DNA from: Allomyces macrogynus ATCC 38327
Lineage: Eukaryota > Blastocladiomycota > Blastocladiomycetes > Blastocladiales > Blastocladiaceae
Reading direction: 5' to 3'
Assembly (NCBI GenBank): GCA_000151295.1
Contig: GG745331.1
Coordinates: 759,871-823,870, forward strand
Length of the DNA stretch: 64,000 bases
Within the stretch, counting starts at the first letter, position 1. Each line of letters begins with the position of its first letter. Shown here one piece after another: positions 1 through 11,717 of the stretch. A program made the translations under genes and the position numbers. The notes under the pieces were generated by a model. The model was not told the DNA's origin, ran no database searches, and saw nothing but the letters and a program-made list of their open reading frames with translations.

Positions 1-2160
1 GGCGAAATGTGAAGTCCCTGTTTGAGTCGGGCAGCCGCGACCGCAGCAGCCCGCCGGCGTGATCAGGTCCCACAACGACGCCCGTGGCCCCACCACCGCC
101 AGGCATCCCCGCCGCCGACGTCGCAGCAGCCGCTGCCGCCGCCGCCGCATGCGCGGGCATAAACTCTCCCCCGGGAGCCGCCGACGCAGCCGGGTACAGC
201 GGCATGTCGTACATGGTCGGCGACGGGGCGTACTCTGAGTACTGCGAGAGCGCCGCAGGGCTCATGAGCCCTTGTGCGTGCAGTGCGGCCGCTGCGGCCG
301 CAGCAGCTGCGACCGACGACTCGTCCTGCAACAACGGCGACGACATGACCGCTGCGGCCACGGCGGCCGCCATATTGTAGACGTCCTGGTCGGCCTGGGT
401 CGGCGACGGGGCCGCCGAGAGCGGGGCAAACACCGACATGTGCGTGGGCGGTGCCGGCGGGAGCGGCGGCGACGCCGAAGTGCCTGCAGGCCATCCCGTG
501 GATGCGGGATTGGGCCCCGCGGGATTGGGCGGTGCGTTCCATGTCGGCTGTGACGCCGTGCGTCGGTGCTGGTGCTGCTGCCCATGGCGCCGCGGCGGAC
601 TCGTCGGGGGTGTTGGTGCCGGCGGCCCATCGAGTCGTGCGCGCTTCGTCGCGGCTCCACCACCTGGCGCCACTGGCGGAGTCCCTGCGCTTGACGCGGG
701 CGCTGACGCCGATCCACCATTGTTACTCTTTGCGCGCTTGAGCGCGCCCGCGGGCGGGGTCGCAGGCGGTGCCGCCGCGGCTGAGGGCGTCTGTGCGGCC
801 GCCGCCTGCGCGGCCGCCTTCTTGAGCAGCGGCTGAAACGTGCGCGGGATCGCGAGCAAGTTGAGTCGCTCGTCGTGTGCCGGGCGCGGGAGGGCCGCGA
901 CGAATCGCGGGTCGTAATAGGAGACGAGGTGATGCGTGACGCCCTCGTAGAGCAGCGAGATGGTGCGCTTGATGAGCCCGTTGGGCTTGAGCGTGTACCC
1001 TTGCTTGCGCGCGATCGCGCACGAGTGCGCGTGCGGGGCCGGTGCGGCGCGGCGGGAAGCCGCGTCCATGTCGATCGGCGCCGGGGCAGCAGTGGTTGCG
1101 GCGGCGGCCGCGGCCATGGCGGCGAGTGTCGAGGGCAGCATCAGCGACGCGAGGTCCGGGTCGTCTTCGTCGGAACCCCATGGCGAGGGGGCGACAGAAG
1201 ACGCGGCGGGAGTGGCCGGAAGGGCGCGGAGTGCGGGGGTCGTTGCGAGGCCAGTGCTTGTCGGAGTCGGTGCGGCGGTACTTCGGTCGTTGAGCGAAGG
1301 CGAGGGCAGGGCCGGCGTGGTTCCGGTGCCCGATGCGGTCGCGGCGCCGTCGCCAGCGGCCGCGGTCGGTGCCGTGGCCCCGTCGGGCAGTTTCTGAATC
1401 TCGCGGTAGACGAGGAACTGGCCGGCGATGCGCGAGGCCGACCAGTGCTAAACATGGGCAACAGCAAACATCAACACCAATGTCAACGTCAGCGTCATCA
1501 GCGCGACCACTTCCCTCTGCACAAAACACAACGCACCAGCTTATCGGTCCACCGCTTGATCCCGCTCTCCTCCTCGAGAAACACGTAGACAGCGCCATGG
1601 AACACGGCGCGCGCCTTTTCGGCCGCCGTGAGCCGCTTGGTCGCGCGCGGCAGCAGCTGGTGCTGGCACCCTTCAAACACGTAGAGCGCATCAGCGACCG
1701 TTTCGACGTACCCGTAGTAGGTCACGGGCGGGCGCACACCGCCCGAGGTCGCAGCAGCGGCAGCCGAGGCGGCCGCGGCATTGGCAATGGCCATGGACGC
1801 GGTAGCCGCTGCGTGCAGTGCCTCGGCCGAGGTGGTCGGCGGCGGAATGGCGCCTGCCGAGCCAACGCTGCTGCCGAGTGGTGGCGGCATGCTGGCAGGG
1901 CCACCAAAGTGCGCGGAAGGTGGAGGCGGAATGGCGTAGGGCGGCAGGTGCGGGTAGCCGTAGCTCGGGGCGCCGGAGGCCGACGGGGGCGGCGGCAGCG
2001 GCATCGACGCGGGTGTGTAGAGCGGCGGGTAGTGCGCTGCGTGGTGCGCGTGCGCGTGCGGGTGCTGGTGCGATGGTGGGGGCATCATGGCGGTCGAGGG
2101 CGGCAGCGGCGGTGCGCCGGTCGTTGCGGCACGAGCGGCGAACTGGTTCGGGGCGGCCAT
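1..2160 (-). CDS. WOPR (Gti1/Pac2) family transcription factor, C-terminus off window
   Basis: This is a fungal DNA-binding regulator of the Wor1/Ryp1/Sge1 family, which controls morphology, sporulation or virulence switches from the nucleus. The exons are complement(<1..1447, 1537..2160). A Pro/His-rich N-terminus comes first. The first half of the WOPR domain starts near residue 144 with YYGYVETVADAL and continues to GIKRWTDKL. The 89-nt intron then splices to HWSASRIAGQFLVYREI. The second half follows a linker that is longer than in ascomycetes and includes LKPNGLIKRTISLLYEG and HHLVSYYDP. The C-terminal part is a poly-Ala/Pro/Ser low-complexity tail that is still open at base 1. The start is the ATG at 2160; an upstream in-frame ATG at 2271 is possible. 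The family is certain; the target genes are unknown. Confidence 0.88.
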
Positions 2161-4207
2161 CTCGTTCGTCGGACGGGGTGGTCGTTGGACACGGGCAGGC
2201 AGCGGGGTTTGGAGCGCACAGGAACAGAAGCAGGGACGGCCAGCGCAGCGGGGGAGAGAAGGGGACGACACTGGTGCGATGCGGCAGGTCGCGCGCCGTC
2301 AGCCGTGGTGGTCGTGCAGGGGGTCAAGACAAGAGAGAGGAGGAGAGAAGAGAGCGGCGAGCCTCGTCGTGGCGCACAACACCGGCGACGCTGGGCCCTT
2401 GTTCGCCGTCAACCACCCAACAGCCACCCCCATCACGCCCGGCGCCCGTCGTGCGGCCCACCGTCGTCGCCGTCGCGATTGCGAGCGTGCATGCGCGCAC
2501 GGTGCGCCAGCGGGGGCGGCGTGATGGATGGTGGCTGGACGCACGACACGGAGAGGGACGGAGAGGCGGTGCCGCTGCTCATGCGTGACGCCGAATGGGC
2601 CACAAAAAATGGGCAGGGCCGTCGTGCGCGGTGCATTTGGCCCGACCGCAACGCGCGGCGGCCGCGACCCTGCCCGCGCTACAGCACGCTGCACACGACG
2701 AGCCGGAAAGGGACGGATGGGTGGTGAAGACGAAGGGATCCGCACCAAAGAAACGCGCTGGCAAAGTCGTGGCGCGCGTGGATGGACGTGTGTACGAGTA
2801 GGATGGCGGGCGCAAACGGCGGGCAAAGCCAGTGTGGTTGCGGGGGGCAACCAAACTTGTGCAGCAAGGACGAACACAACGAGAGCGGCGCGCGGGCAAC
2901 GTCAAGCGAATCGCGCCGGTGGCGAGGGTCCAGGCGCGAGAGCAACGAGCAACTGGACGTCGTCGCCCAAGGGTCGAGAGAGAGAGAATGGCAAGGCGAC
3001 ACGCGCTCACGGGCCGGCTGCGACTAAGTACTCGTTCAAAGACGTCGGCGACCCCAGCAATCCGGCTGGTCCCCTGGCAATGAAGAATGACGAAGGGGAC
3101 CGCGCGCCGTGCTGAGGTAGCAGCAGGGATGGCGACGACGACGGGCGCGGTTGTGTACGCGTGGCTGGCGAAGCAAACGTGGAACGCGCAACACAAGTGG
3201 GTCACCGTGACAAGCAACCAACGCCGGCCCACGACCACCCCTCCCTGACCGTCGACGGCACCGTCTTCCGAACTCGACGCGGGAACAGCCTTCTCTCGCT
3301 ACCTGGCCCATGATCGTCCATGGTCCTTTGGGCCGTACGACGTGGGCATGCCGCACTGCTTGCCGTGCACTGCTGGCCGCCGTGTGCCTGCGCCTGAACG
3401 TCGACCATTCTTAAACGACGATCAAGGACGAAGTACGACGAACGACGACAAGGACAACGAAACGACGTCAAGGACGACGAACCCGGACCGATCCATGCCT
3501 TTGTCCGCGGCGTGTGCTTGTCGTTTCGACAACACATCGCCGACTCGGCCCGGCCAACCCCAAGCTCTCCGAAACATCACATCAAAATCATGATCTACGC
3601 GCGCCTGGTCGCCGATGCGACCTGTTCTGAGTCACCTTGGCTGCGCTGTCAAGGATTCCAGAAGACTCGTACGCCTGCTGCGCCCGCGGCGAACCGCTCA
3701 CCGCTGCAACCAAGCGCAGAACCGACTCGGCCCACATGCACCGACTTCCAGCTTCCAAACCCCCAGACCCCCTGGGAGCGCGCCGATCCTCGGATTGCAT
3801 CCCGCAAGCGCGGGTCCTGCGCGGAGCCAGCCGCTGTGAAATGGACCTCTGTCGCGCGAGGATGCCGTGATCGGTGATCTGTCTGACACTTCTCACCTCG
3901 TCGACCCGCTTCGCCTCCACGATGTCGACTGTCACCGTCGTGCGTCCCAGGTCGGCCACGAGCACGGCCCTCAAGCCGACTCGTACGCTCACTCGCTCGC
4001 TCGCTTGGCCGTCGCAACGTGACAAGAAACCATGAGGAAAAAACGACATGTGGCAGATTCAAAAGAAAAACCAGAATCAACAGCCCGCGGCGAATCCAAA
4101 CCCCGCACGACACGACACGACCCAACTGCACCAAAATCCCAATCCGGAAACGCGATAAAAAAGAAGAGAGAGAGAGAGAGAGAGAGAAACTCGAAACGGA
4201 GGTGCTC
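2161..4207. other. Long gene-free region upstream of the WOPR gene
   Basis: About 2 kb with no ORF on either strand that looks like a protein. It separates the WOPR start from the Pml1 stop. It probably holds the promoter and a long 5' leader of the WOPR gene plus the 3' end of the Pml1 transcript. A (GA)n tract lies near its end. Confidence 0.5.
4165..4187. repeat. (GA)n microsatellite
   Basis: An uninterrupted run of alternating G and A of about 23 bases, just beyond the stop codon of the Pml1-like gene. A similar AG run lies at about 42565-42580. Confidence 0.9.
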
Positions 4208-5565
4208 CTATTGCGGCGCCTCCATCAGCACAAACTCACGCGTGCTCTGGCCAAACCGAATCTTGTCCTTGGCGCGCAACTCGTAAAAGCGTGCCGGCTC
4301 GAGCTTAATCACGTCGTTCAGCAGCGTGCCGTTGGTCGACTCGAGGTCCATCAGGTAGGCCCTGTTGATGTTTGGAGGGTTCAGTGAGTCGAATGGGACG
4401 CAGCCAAGGAGGAACCAAAGCAAAGTACGCGTACTTGACTTGTGACGGCCCGCCATCGCGGTCCGGCACGATCCGGTACTGCAGGACCGCGTGCTGCTTG
4501 GAACACGACGGGTGGTCAACGGGCAAGTCGACGACCGTCCGGTCGCGGCCAATCAGGTACCGCGACTGGCTCGACACGTAGATCGTGTCTAGATACATCG
4601 AGTTAGAGAGACTGCCTCGCCGTGCACGCGGGGAAACACCAAGTCAACAACGAAAGTGTACCAAGACATTCGCTCCCCTTAAACACCAACAGCGCGTACT
4701 TGACATCCCCCTCGCGCGGGACATGCGCATCCGCGGGTTCCGCAGCTTTCAACACTGCGCCCGACGCCGTCTTCAGCTGCTCCTGCGCGAGCTTTCCCGA
4801 CAACCCGAAATTCGGTTTCGCGACCGGCGCACTACCACCCCCATTGGCAGCTGCTGCCGCAGCAGCGGCGGGCGACGCCGACCCGCCATACTGCGTGCGC
4901 TGGTCGGACCCGGCGCGTATTGCCGCCGCGGCCGCCGACGCCGGCCGCGTACTCGGCGGCGAGTCCGGGAACCCGCCGCCGCTACTGACCGTGCGCGGGA
5001 GCATCGGGGGTACTACTGGTGGAGGTGGTGGCGGGTGCGGGGATCGGCGGGACGGTGGGGATCCGGCACGATCGCCTCCTCGCCGCGGGGACCGGGACCG
5101 GCGTCGCGACGACCGCGACCGCGAGCGTGAGCGTGAGCGGCGCCTTTTCGGTGAAGGCGACCGCCGCCTCGGTCGTTTTGGGGACGGCGAACGCCGGCGA
5201 GAGCTGCGGCGCGGGGACGGTGACCGCCGCGACGGTCGCGGAGAGAGGGACCGGCGACGCGCGCGCCGTGGCGAGGGGGACCGCCGGTTGCGTTTGGGCG
5301 ACGGTGACCCGCGCCGTCCACGGCGAGAGCGGGAGCGCGAGCGGGACCGGGATCGCGACCGTCGGCGTTTCCTTGATGGGGTGCGGGACCGCCTTCGCGA
5401 CGAGCGCGACGGCGAGCGCGACCGCGAACGGCCACGGCCGCCAGTGGGCCTGCGGTGCGGCGGCGGCGGGGAGGGGGACCGGCCACGGCGCGGGAAGGCG
5501 CCGGAGGGGCCTCCCGGGCGGGGGCCAGTGGGGCGCGGGCCGCGGTCCATGAAGGGCGGCGGCAT
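4208..5565 (-). CDS. PML1: FHA-domain splicing factor, Pml1/SNIP1/DAWDLE family
   Basis: This is a likely subunit of the RES (pre-mRNA retention and splicing) complex, acting in the nucleus on activated spliceosomes. Its family also includes human SNIP1 and plant DAWDLE. The model is complement(4208..4361, 4435..4615, 4668..5565), 410 residues. The first ~180 residues are a dense Arg/Ser and Ser-Pro repeat region typical of SR-like proteins. A family-specific strand (KPNFGLSGKLA) leads into the FHA domain with YLIGRDRTVVDLPVDHPSCS, HAVLQYR, DLESTNGTLLND and FGQSTREFVL. The conserved Arg, Ser, His and Asn that bind phosphothreonine are visible. The phases at the 3' intron are exact; the 5' intron has two nearly equivalent splice choices (exon end 4662 or 4668). 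Confidence 0.88.
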
Positions 5566-6073
5566 GGTTGGGTTAATCGGAGCGGGCGCGCTGACGCGTT
5601 TGGGTGGGCGGGCGGTGGCCAGGGTGCAGCGTGCGATGGGTGCGCGGCGAGTGCGGGCAGTTGCAGGGGCACTTGTGGTTGGTACGGCGCGCGGGACGGT
5701 GCCGACGGCGGCGACGCGGTGGTGGTCGCGCGCTAGGGTGGGCGATCGCGAGTCGAATGCGCCGGCGCGGAAGATGCGCGCAGCAACCAGCCTGCGACCG
5801 CGCCACGTGCCCTCACCCACACAGCTGTGAAAGACGAGATGTGTTTGGCGTGCGGTGGACAAGCGCGCTCGACGCGTGCATCGGCCGTGCCTTGGCTCGC
5901 TTCCACTGGCGCAAGTCCATCTGCTCCACCAATATCGACCTCTGCCGGCAGCTTCACGCACGCTCAAGCACTTGCGATTCAACTGTGCCGCGAGCGCCGA
6001 CCGACACGCGCGCCGGCCACCCGTCCCGCGCGCTGCACTCTTGCTCAATCGACCAAACCCAACCGCCAACATC
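5566..6073. promoter_or_regulatory. Divergent intergenic region, Pml1-like / DnaJ
   Basis: About 0.5 kb between two start codons that point away from each other, so it must carry both promoters. I see no distinct motif. The Pml1 reading frame stays open upstream of its ATG into this region, but without the Arg/Ser pattern, so I treat it as leader. Confidence 0.45.
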
Positions 6074-7707
6074 ATGAACGGCGCTGGCCCCGACCCGAAA
6101 CTCGACTACTACGCCGTGCTCGGCATCGACAGAGACGCCGACGCCGACGACGTGCGCAAGGCGTACGTGCCCGCCGCTTGCTCTCCTCGCGTGGGGGCGC
6201 GCACAGGCAACCTCGACAGCGGTTGTAATGGATCGCGACCACCACGTTGCTGCGCCCCATTTGCTCCTTGATCCCGCCAAAAAAACTCACGCCCTCCACC
6301 TTGTCACGCCCAGATACCGCCGCGAAGCGCTCAAGTACCATCGTACGCATTCGTTCGACCCGCGATCCCATGCATTCTCGCGCACGCTGACCACTAGTTG
6401 TCTCGACCTGAAAAGCCGACAAGCATCAGGGCGACGCGCGCGTCCTCGCCGAAATCCGGTTCAAGCAACTCGCCGAGGCCTACGAGGTGCTCAAGGACGA
6501 CAGGCTGCGCGCCGCCTACGACCGTGGCGGGCACGCGGCCGCGTCCGCTGCCGCCCGGGGCCAGGAACCGCCCCCGCAACCACAGTCGCGGTCGAGGTCC
6601 ATGGGCGGCGACGCGTTCCAGGGCGCAGGTCCATGTACGTAACTACACAACGCCGCTCAATGATTGTTCTGCACTGGGATCCGACCCCGAGTCCCTGTGT
6701 ATCTAGCCCCCGGGTTCGCATGGAGCGCGTTCAGCACGGCCGGCGCGTTCGATCCGTCGACGAGCCGGTTCAGACCGTTTGGCGCGACGCGCGCCGGCGC
6801 AGGGCCAGCCGGGTTCCGCACGCCCGACGAGATCTTTCGCGAGGCGTTTGGAACGGACTTTCCGAGTTTTCCGCCCATGTTTGGTACGCGTCCTGTCTCC
6901 CTGGCGTTTGCTTCTTCGCTGGCCCTATTCTCTGTTGCTTACCCCCCCCCCCCCCTCTCTCTTTATGTATCTCGCGCGCGTTCACGCTTTCCCTCCACCT
7001 CTCTCTCCACCTCGCACTCGACAACCTCCAACCCATCCACTATGTCGTTCAACCCAGGGGGCATGCCGTCTCTGTTCGGCCACCCCACTCTGCGCCCCCC
7101 TCACTTCACCCCCTTCGGCTCGCCGCTCCCGACCCCCATGTTCGCGCCGATCCCGCCGCTCCCGCCACTCGGGACCACGGGTGCCTCCTTCACGCAGTCG
7201 TTTGGGTCGTCGTCGATGGCCACGCGCAAGTCGGTCTCGACGTCGGTCGTGAACGGCGTGCGCACGACTCGCACAGTCGAGACCGACACGTCCGGAACGA
7301 CCACCGAGGAGACGGTCGTCGAGTACCCGGACGGGACCAAAAAGGTGGAGAAGAAGGTGAATGGCGTTGCGCAGGCGGTTGAGGGCGGGACGGCGGGACC
7401 GCGGCCGCCGATCGCTGCGAGCAGTGCAGGGAACGCGAATGGGCCGGTGCCAGTGTACGTGAATGGGCAGCAAGTGCCGATGCAAGGGCAGCAAGGACAG
7501 CAGCAGCAGGGGGGCTACCAGCCCGTGGGGTACCAGCCGCAGCAGCAACAATCTCAGCAGCAAGCTCAGCAGCAGCAGCAATACGAGCCCTACCCCTACG
7601 CGCAATACCCGCCACCGCAGTACGCGTCTCCGCAACAGCAGCCGCAGTACGGGCCGCAGTACCCGCACTCCCAGGCGTCGTCCAAGTCCCGACCCAACCG
7701 GTACTAA
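6074..7707 (+). CDS. Class B J-domain co-chaperone (DNAJB type) with Gln-rich tail
   Basis: This is an Hsp70 co-chaperone that stimulates Hsp70 ATPase through its J domain. The exons are 6074..6162, 6314..6342, 6416..6634, 6707..6883 and 7058..7707, giving 387 residues with matching phases. The J domain (about residues 9-75) starts [21 protein letters not shown], here split by three introns, with the HPD tripeptide assembled across an intron as [14 protein letters not shown] Gly/Phe-type linker contains [17 protein letters not shown], typical of DNAJB2/B6-like proteins. There is no zinc-finger region. The last ~90 residues are dominated by Gln, Tyr and Pro and resemble prion-like sequences. 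Intron 4 carries a C14 run. The donor of exon 3 could be 6629 instead of 6634 without changing the frame. Confidence 0.88.
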
Positions 7708-8089
7708 GTCGGCGCGAGACGCGAGACGGGTCGTCGTGTGTCCGTGGAGCACGTAGCGCTCGCAGGAGCACGTAGCGTTTTCATTTTCGTACATCTTTGT
7801 GGTTTCTTGCCCTCGGTACCCATTTCATTCTAAATATTGAGCAGCAGCGCTCGGTCCCCCTCCTTTCGTCATTCTCCTTCACTCCCATCAACCCTGTTCG
7901 TCCTCGTGTAACCAATGTATTACTCCCGGGTCCACACAACGTGTTGTATCTCTTGTCTGCTTCACCAACCGTACGCGCGCATTGGCCACACAACAAAGAG
8001 CATCGGCAACAGCACAAACATGGTCCACCTTCTCCTCCATCACCTCCCCAACCTCACCCTCCAAGACTACGACTTCAACCCTCCAAGAA
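7708..8089. other. Convergent 3' region, DnaJ / DCP1
   Basis: About 380 bases between two stop codons that face each other. It should contain both 3' ends. No gene is seen. Confidence 0.5.
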
Positions 8090-9608
8090 CTACCCCGGCG
8101 GCACATTCGTAAACGGCGGCATCCCGCCGACCACTCCCGGCATCCCCATCGCCGGCGCGTACACTCCCGGCGGCTGGACCGCAAACCCGCGCGCGATCGG
8201 CGGCATCATCATCCCCGCCGGCCCGACCCGCATCGGCATCCCCATCGGCGGGGCCGTGGGTCTCGGCGGTCCAAATGGCGCAAAATGCTGCGGTCCGGCT
8301 GCCCCTGGCGGCAGTTGTGCGACCGCCTGCAAGTACCCGGCATACAACGCGTCCAAGAATGCCGCGTCGCGGTGGAGCAGCGCGACCATGGCGTCGCGGA
8401 ACCCGTCGCGCGGGAGCGGGTGCGGCAGGGCCGCGGCGAGGATGCTCGGGTTAGCGGCCGCCGCGAGTTGGATTTTGGTGTCGAGTGGGAGGGACGTCGC
8501 GTCGACGGACGACGGTGCAGTCGGCGCGGGGACGGCATTCACGGCGTTCGCGGCGGCAGTGGCAGCCGCGACTTTCTGCTGTTGTTGTTGCACGATCGCG
8601 GCTTCGATTTCGGCGAGCGTGCGCATTTCGCGTGGCGCGCTCGATGAGGCGGCGGTCGCAGGTGCGGGACCGTTGCCGAGTGACCCGGGCCCGGCGCGCA
8701 ATTTAGAGAAAAGGCGCGCGAGGTCATCGCCGGACCCACCCGTGTCGGAAGCGGCTTGTGCCGCTTGCGGTGCCACGTCACGCGCGCCGTGCAGCATCGC
8801 CGTCAGGTCCGACGCGAGTGCAGGAGGTGGGGTCAGCGCGGTCGTGGCGGGACTCGCGGGGGCAGAGGTCGATGGGTCTGGGCCCGGGTCCTTGTCGTCA
8901 GCGTCCATTTGGCACATTCTGGGCACAATGACGGAGCGAGTGAGACTCTTGGACGGGGGGAGGGGGGGGAGGGGGACAAGAGACAGGGGCAGGACGCACT
9001 CGGTGACTTGCTCGTAAAACCGGTCACGGTCCTTGCCCTCGAAAAACCTGGATCCATGGTCGGTCGCGTTCATGAGGGAGGTCTGGCCACCACGAGTCCA
9101 CGGCGCGCAGAGATCGCACACACCAGATGCCCGTAATGTCGCCCGTGTCGGTTTGGTACATCAGGTAGTCACCGTTCACCTTGAACGCGAGCGCCTTGGT
9201 GAGCGGCAGCAGGTAATTCGACGTGCTCATACGGTTCATGATGAACAGGCCGAAATGCGGGCGCGTCGATCTGCAAGTGCGGTTGCGTTAGCGTGATTCA
9301 TGATACAGCCGGGTCAGCACGGGAGCGTACCGCCGAAACAGGAACATGGTGCCTTCAATATTGCGCTTACGCTAGATAGTCGCAAGCAACACCCGTGTGC
9401 GGCGTCGCGAGCGTGCGAGGAAGGGTCAGGGAACATGGAGACCGCCGCCGTGCGCGACTTGGGGACGCGGTCGCGTACGGACCCAGCTGCCGCCGGCAAA
9501 CTCGTACTGCACGACGTGCGGGGTCGAGTCGACAATCGACGTGATGCGCGGGTCCTTGCGGCGCAGGACATTGAGGTTGGCCTGCAGCTTGAGGTCCTCT
9601 TTGCTCAT
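8090..9608 (-). CDS. DCP1: mRNA-decapping enzyme subunit 1 (Dcp1)
   Basis: This is the EVH1-domain activator of the Dcp2 decapping enzyme in 5'-3' mRNA decay, found in cytoplasm and P-bodies. The exons are complement(8090..8918, 9000..9047, 9124..9270, 9331..9371, 9483..9608), with every phase matching, giving 396 residues. The EVH1 domain fills about residues 1-135: LKLQANLNVLRRKDPRI, VVQYEF, NIEGTMFLFRR, FGLFIMNRMS, GDITGIWFFEGKDRDRF. The rest is an Ala/Pro-rich region with a short Gln run (near KVAAATAA) and a helical stretch around FRDAMVALLHRDAAF that could act in oligomerisation, followed by a Pro/Gly/Met-rich end. The first exon starts MSKEDLK at the only reasonable ATG. The stop at 8090 could instead be an intron donor, so the very C-terminus is less certain. 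Confidence 0.9.
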
Positions 9609-10709
9609 GGTCGTTGCGGTCGCTTGGAAGATGGTTGCAGCTTAGTTGGATGGTGGGTCGACCAAATCGCCGTGTCGAGGTGATGGCGCGCGTGCCGGAA
9701 TCGCGCTCGGCGGCACGAAGCTTGCGGGAAGATGAGCGGCGGCCGAGCGTGTGGTGCCTGCCCGTGGTGTTGTCGACGACGACGCGGTCGATAATGGTGG
9801 TGTCGAGCGAGAGGAGCATGACGCGTCGGCTGGCAAGGCAAACTTGGGTTGGCTGGAAGGCACGTGCACCCACCAGCGAGTCATTCGCTCGTCACGCCAT
9901 TTGCTCACCGCACCACCCCGCCAACTGCCTGTTCTTGCCTGTCGCAGCACGCACGGGAAGCCTGGCGACCTGGGCCCTTTGCGGCGCCCTCTTCCCGCTT
10001 GGTCGAATCCAACTTGTCAAAGGTTCGAGGGTTCACCACGCCCCACGACACCGCACGAACCACCACCACGACCTGGTAGCTCGAACCCAACTCGCCCGCG
10101 CGACCACCACCACCGCCTGCCTGCGCGCTGCGCTGCACCCCGCACCGTGCACTCGCTGCACGACGCTCGCCGCTCGAACGCTGCACAACGCAGTCATGCC
10201 GTCACGTCGCCTCATTCGCTCGTCCGAAACGGATGGACAGGCGTGACGACCCTCAACGACCCCCACGCCGCCGTTCGAAACCGCCGAACTCCCCGCAGAA
10301 ATCTGCTTTTCGGCACAATTAAGTCTGTCCGAGACGGATTCTGGTCGTAACTCGGCCGCGGGGAGGTGATCCGGTCGATTTCGGCGGTGTGGGGAACCGC
10401 TGACCGGCCGAACTGCCGAACCTTCGCTCGAAACAGCCGATGGGCGTCTCCCATTCTGCGATACGGCGGTCGTCACTCGTTTTTCCACAAACCACCGTTC
10501 TTGGGCCCGAGACGACGGCGGCGGTGACGGCATTGCGAGAGGCTGAGTTGTGGTCATTTGGCCACTCTCGACCGTTCTGGGCGCGATGGTGGTGGTGGTG
10601 ACAACGACTAGCGAATTTGGGCGAGCTCGTGGTCGTTGTGTGTCGTGGTGTCGTTATTTCGCTCGCCAGAGCTGTTTTCTTACCGTTTGCTCGACGCTGT
10701 TGCGTGCAG
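9609..10709. promoter_or_regulatory. Divergent intergenic region, DCP1 / eL32
   Basis: A 1.1-kb gene-free region between two divergent starts. It holds the promoter of a strongly expressed ribosomal protein gene on one side and of DCP1 on the other. The 250 bases nearest eL32 are rich in TTCG and CCGAAC-type words, but I cannot assign a binding site. Confidence 0.45.
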
Positions 10710-11188
10710 ATGGTGGCCTCCCTCAACAAGATCCCGATTGTCAAGAAGCGCACGAAGCGGTTCGCCCGCCACCAGTCGGACCGCTATGTGAAGGTCGGCG
10801 TACGTATCGTTATCGATTCCTCATGACTTGAAAAAGAGCACGACGCTAATGTTCCCTATGTTCCATCTCAATGTAGCCGTCGTGGCGCAAGCCCAAGGGT
10901 ATTGACAACCGCGTCCGCCGCCGGTTCAAGGGCCAGATCCCCATGCCCAAGATCGGTTACGGGTCGAACAAGAAGACGCGCCACATGCTGCCGTCGGGCT
11001 TCAAGAAGTTCCTCGTCCGCAACCCTAAGGACCTCGAGATCCTGTTGATGCACAACAAGTCGTACGCCGCTGAGGTTGCGCACAACGTGTCGGCCAAGAA
11101 GCGTGCGTCGATCGTCGAGCGTGCTCGCCAGCTCAACGTGAACGTGACCAACGCGCACGCTCGCCTCCGCACCGAGGAGGAGGAGTAA
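10710..11188 (+). CDS. RPL32: 60S ribosomal protein eL32
   Basis: A component of the large cytosolic ribosomal subunit. Two exons, 10710..10799 and 10877..11188, are joined in phase 0 to give 133 residues, the normal family length. The sequence is very conserved: [69 protein letters not shown] and an acidic C-terminal end. The 77-nt intron starts GTACGT and ends TGTAG. Confidence 0.97.
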
Positions 11189-11717
11189 GTGCTGGCGTGA
11201 CGATTGGGGCGGTGTGCATAATGCATCGGCGTCTGTTTTTTCACTTGATTTATGGTCGTCGTGGGTGGGAAGGGTTGGTCGCCGTTGTCAGTTCGCCGTG
11301 GTGACCTTCATCACCTTGGGCTGTCGATTTTGTTCCAAAGCATTCTCAGCGTCGCAAATTTTATTCTAAGCCGCTTCGCGGGGTGCGGTCCATCAACGAC
11401 CCCGCCGAGCAGAAGTTCTGGGCGGGCGCAAAGGTCGAAGCACGCAGATGACCTGGTGGAGACGGTCGTTGAGAGAACGGGCAGCAAGGGCGCGTCGTCA
11501 TTGATCGACGTGGATCGTCGTTTTCCGCGTGGCCGAGAGACGCACGAGACACGAGACGCGACAAAACAAGCGCATGGCAACGGTTGCGAAGGGGACACGT
11601 GTCATTGATTCAGCGGTGATCGTCGTCAACAAGCCGGCCGCCCACCCCCTCCACCGGGCATCTCGATGGACCGGCACCTCAACGAAGGCCATCTATTCCG
11701 ACAACAACCGCGCGCAA
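11189..11717. other. Intergenic region between eL32 and the helicase
   Basis: About 530 bases between two genes in the same direction. It should hold the eL32 terminator and the helicase promoter. The helicase frame is open upstream to 11529, but that part lacks the mitochondrial presequence character and I treat it as leader. Confidence 0.4.

Noticed and set aside
4622..5830. 402-residue plus-strand ORF with Arg/Asp repeats opposite the Pml1 gene
   Set aside because: It is the mirror of the Ser/Arg repeat region of a supported minus-strand gene; the repeats explain the open frame.
10023..10050. Possible tRNA B-box (GGTTCGAGG) upstream of eL32
   Set aside because: No A-box at proper spacing and no cloverleaf could be formed.
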